The position numbers and the translations under genes were made by a program. The notes beneath the pieces were generated by a model, which had not been told where the DNA came from, made no database searches, and saw only the letters and a list, made by a program, of their open reading frames with translations. Below are positions 40,256 to 42,572 of a stretch of DNA of 42,572 nt, piece after piece (position 1 is the first letter of the stretch; each line of letters begins with the position of its first letter). The stretch spans positions 1-42,572 of the forward strand of contig CAIYOB010000010.1 in assembly GCA_903927685.1 (NCBI GenBank), given 5' to 3'. The stretch comes from an uncultured Planctomycetaceae bacterium (GTDB lineage: Bacteria > Planctomycetota > Planctomycetia > Pirellulales > Pirellulaceae).

Positions 40256-41182
40256 TTAGCCCAACGTCCGATCGACGACCAATTCCTGGATCAGTTGGCG
40301 GATTCCGGCCTCGGTCGGCGGAATCTCCTTGTAGCCGGACTTGGTCAGCACGATCGACTGAACGCGATACACCTTGGTTGGCGAGCCGGACAGGCCGCAG
40401 CGGTCCAGCTCCGCACCGATCCGGTCCAGGTCCCACTGTTCGATCAGCAGGCCGCGGCTCCGCAAGTCCTCGGCGCGGCGGGCGACTTCTGCGCTCCGTA
40501 CGGCATCCGTCGCGTCGGGCATCGCTTGCTTGACTTCATTCGCCAGTTCGGCTTCCACGCGAGCCCGCTTGTTCAGCATCACCTTTTTGGCGGCGGGCGG
40601 CCGCGGGAAATTGGCCGTGCCCGTGACGGTGACCAGCACCGGCAAGCGGGCCTCGACGATCTCCCAACCGTGGCCGACGTTCCGCTTGATGACCACGGTA
40701 TCGCCGGTCAGGCGGACGACCTGCTCCAAATACGTAATCTGCGGCAGATCCAGCTTTTCGGCGCACTGCGGACCGACTTGAGCCGTATCGCCGTCGATGG
40801 CCTGCCGGCCGCAGAACACAAAGTCGTACTTGCCGTACACGCTGCCGATCGTCTTGATGGCCTGGGCGAGGATATAGCTGGTCGCGAGCGTGTCGCTGGC
40901 GGCTGCGCGGCGGTCGGTCAAGAGGATCGCGCGATCCGCACCCCGGAACAGGCAATCGCGGAGCACATCTGCGGCCTTGGGCGGCCCCATCGTCAGCACC
41001 GTGACCTGGCCGCCGGCACGTTCGCGGATTTCCAGCGCCGTTTCCAGGGCATTGAGGTCCTCGGGGTTGAAGATTGCCGGGAGGGCGGCACGGTTGACGG
41101 TCCCGTCGTCTTTCATGGCTTCGGCCGTGATATTGGCCGTGTCCGGGACCTGTTTGACGCAAACGATACTGTGGTACGCCAC
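40256..41182 (-). CDS. etfB: electron transfer flavoprotein beta subunit
   Basis: 308 aa from a GTG at 41182 with AGGAG about 10 nt upstream. ETF beta signatures are IVCVKQVPDTANI (about 6-18), NPEDLNALETALEIRER, VTVLTMGPPKAADVLRDCL, GADRAILLTDR, DFVFCGRQAIDGDTAQVGPQ and TGTANFPRPP. The typical beta subunit is about 250-260 aa. This one has about 45 extra C-terminal residues (from about 265, ending IRQLIQELVVDRTLG). The canonical AMP-site region (GDTAQVGP) is kept. It dimerises with EtfA. It lies first of the etfB-etfA-acyl-CoA dehydrogenase set. Confidence 0.94.
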   Translation of the reverse strand: MAYHSIVCVKQVPDTANITAEAMKDDGTVNRAALPAIFNPEDLNALETALEIRERAGGQVTVLTMGPPKAADVLRDCLFRGADRAILLTDRRAAASDTLATSYILAQAIKTIGSVYGKYDFVFCGRQAIDGDTAQVGPQCAEKLDLPQITYLEQVVRLTGDTVVIKRNVGHGWEIVEARLPVLVTVTGTANFPRPPAAKKVMLNKRARVEAELANEVKQAMPDATDAVRSAEVARRAEDLRSRGLLIEQWDLDRIGAELDRCGLSGSPTKVYRVQSIVLTKSGYKEIPPTEAGIRQLIQELVVDRTLG

Positions 41183-41253
41183 CGCTGGAGGCTCCTTATC
41201 GCCTTCGTTGCCGGGAATTAAAACGTGGGATTTTTAGCAGGGGGGGCAAACAG

Positions 41254-41278
41254 GGTCAAGCCCGCTCCGGGGCTGACC
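41254..41278 (-). terminator. candidate hairpin between lepA and etfB
   Basis: On the minus strand GGTCA...CCCCG pairs with CGGG...TGACC around GAG, with a 2x2 internal loop, and is followed by a short T-containing run (CTGTTTG). It lies 35 nt after the lepA stop and may end that transcript before etfB. Confidence 0.35.
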
Positions 41279-41312
41279 GCAGGGTTGAGGCGTCTGACGC
41301 CGGGCCTGATCC

Positions 41313-42572
41313 TTACTTATCGGCCCCCGTTTCAAGCACGGCCATGAACGCTTTCTGCGGGATATCCACCTGGCCGATCGACTTCATCCGTTTCTTGCCC
41401 TCGCGCTGCTTGGCCCACAGCTTCCGCTTCCGGGTGATGTCGCCGCCGTAGCACTTGGCCGTAACGTTTTTCCGCATCGCGGGGACGGTTTCGCGGGCGA
41501 TGACCCGCGAGCCGATGGCCGCCTGGATGGCGATCTCGAACATGTGGCGATCGATCTCGCTCTTCAGCTTCTTGACCACCGCCCGGCCGCGCCGGTCCGC
41601 ATCGATCCGGTCGCAAATCACGCTCAGGGCGTCGACGCGATTGCCGTTGACCAGGATGTCCAGCCGGACGAGTTCGGCGGGAAAATACCCCAACAGCTCA
41701 TAATTCATCGTCCCGTAGCCGCGCGTCGCACTTTTCAGCTTGTCGTGCAGATCGTAGATCACCTCGGCCAGCGGCAAGTCGTAGCTGAGCATGGCCCGCG
41801 ACGGCGACAAATAGGCCGTGCCCTGGGACACGCCGCGCCGTTCCTGGCACAGTTTCATGACGGGACCGATGGCCTCGCTGGGGACGATCAAGTCGACCCG
41901 CACGACGGGCTGGCGGAACTCCTCGATTTCTCCTGCGTCCGGGACCTCCTGGGGACGGTGAATCTCCCGAACCTCGCCGCCTCGAAGGACCACTTGATAG
42001 GTGACATTCGGGGCCGTCTGGACGAGGTCGATATTGGATTCCTGTTCGAGCCGCTGCTGGACGATTTCCATGTGCAGCAAGCCGAGAAAGCCGCAGCGGA
42101 AGCCGAAGCCCAATGCGTCGCTGGTTTCCGGCTGGAACTCAAAACTCGGATCGTTGATCGACAGCTTTTCCAATGCTTCGCGGAGTTCGGTGAAATCCTG
42201 CCCGTCCGAGGGGTACAAGCCGCAGTAGACCATGCGCTGCGGCGGATGGTAACCCGGCAGCGGCTCGGCGGACCGCTCGGGCGTGCTCAGCGTGTCGCCG
42301 ATGTGCACATGCTCCAGGGACTTGATGTTGCAGATCACGTACCCCACCTGGCCGGCCAGCAATTGGTTACAGGGCTGGCGGCGGGGAGCGAACTGGCCCA
42401 GTTCCAGCACTTCGAAGGTCAAGCCGGCTTGCAGGAACTTGATCTTCTGCCCCTTGCGGATCCGCCCGTTCATCACCCGCACATAGGTGATCGCGCCGCG
42501 AAACTCGTCGTAGTGCGAGTCGAACACCATCGCCTGCAGCGGCGAGTCCGGATCGCCCTGCGGCGGCGGCAC
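41313..42572 (-). CDS. lepA: elongation factor 4 (LepA), 3' part, cut by the window edge
   Basis: 419 codons of the C-terminal two-thirds are present; the start lies beyond 42572. The first residues (PPPQGDPDSPLQAMVFDSHY) match the end of the GTPase domain and start of domain II. Domain II has VRVMNGRIRKGQKI. Domains III and V have SINDPSFEFQPETSDALGFG, FRCGFLGLLHMEI and VSQGTAYLSPSRAMLSYDLP. The LepA-specific C-terminal domain has RETVPAMRKNVTAKCYGGD and ITRKRKLWAKQREGKKRMK, ending IPQKAFMAVL. LepA is a ribosome-associated translational GTPase. The segment is intact with no frameshift. Confidence 0.96.
   Translation of the reverse strand: MPPPQGDPDSPLQAMVFDSHYDEFRGAITYVRVMNGRIRKGQKIKFLQAGLTFEVLELGQFAPRRQPCNQLLAGQVGYVICNIKSLEHVHIGDTLSTPERSAEPLPGYHPPQRMVYCGLYPSDGQDFTELREALEKLSINDPSFEFQPETSDALGFGFRCGFLGLLHMEIVQQRLEQESNIDLVQTAPNVTYQVVLRGGEVREIHRPQEVPDAGEIEEFRQPVVRVDLIVPSEAIGPVMKLCQERRGVSQGTAYLSPSRAMLSYDLPLAEVIYDLHDKLKSATRGYGTMNYELLGYFPAELVRLDILVNGNRVDALSVICDRIDADRRGRAVVKKLKSEIDRHMFEIAIQAAIGSRVIARETVPAMRKNVTAKCYGGDITRKRKLWAKQREGKKRMKSIGQVDIPQKAFMAVLETGADK

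Overview
The window is GC-rich chromosomal DNA that looks like a planctomycete (Planctomycetota, probably Pirellulales-like). This is inferred from gene content, not measured. The signs are secreted proteins with EF-hand or DxDxDG calcium loops, a CotH/lamin-tail protein, DUF5703/GH95-like and DUF4832 proteins, a thioredoxin protein fused to a long periplasmic region, a secreted caspase-like protein, and a tRNA-Ile/tRNA-Ala pair with no rRNA gene beside it.

Layout. 0.2-2.6 kb: a TlpA/ResA-like secreted thioredoxin protein (minus), then tRNA-Ile(GAU) and tRNA-Ala(UGC) behind a good sigma70-type promoter. 2.7-8.1 kb: a patchy accessory stretch. It begins with a stop-interrupted integrase N-terminus just downstream of tRNA-Ala. 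It continues with a small secreted protein, a secreted caspase-like/PDZ protein, a 3'-truncated flavin-reductase-like gene, an unknown gene, a voltage-gated K+ channel-like protein and a frameshifted gene relic. 8.4-16.1 kb: three exported carbohydrate-related proteins, two of them tandem paralogues with discoidin-type C-termini, the third of the DUF4832 type. 16.1-17.3 kb: a TadG/VWA-like protein (minus).

17.5-27.2 kb: a five-gene plus-strand operon: circularly permuted ATP-grasp, alpha-E protein, transglutaminase-DUF2126, fused ATP-grasp/alpha-E, transglutaminase. It is preceded by a near-consensus sigma54 (-24/-12) promoter whose -24 half lies in a perfect 12-bp palindrome. This is the best candidate for an uncharacterised biosynthetic system: ATP-dependent peptide or amide bond formation paired with cysteine-protease-fold enzymes. 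27.4-31.6 kb: a small membrane protein, AsnB-type asparagine synthase, GlgC, and an RRM RNA-binding protein behind a strong promoter and a leader of about 120 nt.

31.6-36.8 kb (minus): DUF4956 membrane protein, VTC-type polyphosphate polymerase, CotH-kinase/EF-hand/lamin-tail protein, EF-hand protein. The four genes look like one operon and suggest a phosphorus-linked envelope or surface system. 37.2-41.2 kb (minus): EtfB, EtfA and an acyl-CoA dehydrogenase, a beta-oxidation electron-transfer module. 41.3 kb to the right edge: the 3' part of lepA (minus), cut by the window.

A 33-bp perfect repeat occurs in two intergenic regions about 10 kb apart in opposite orientation. Functions are assigned from motifs read by eye; no database search was run.
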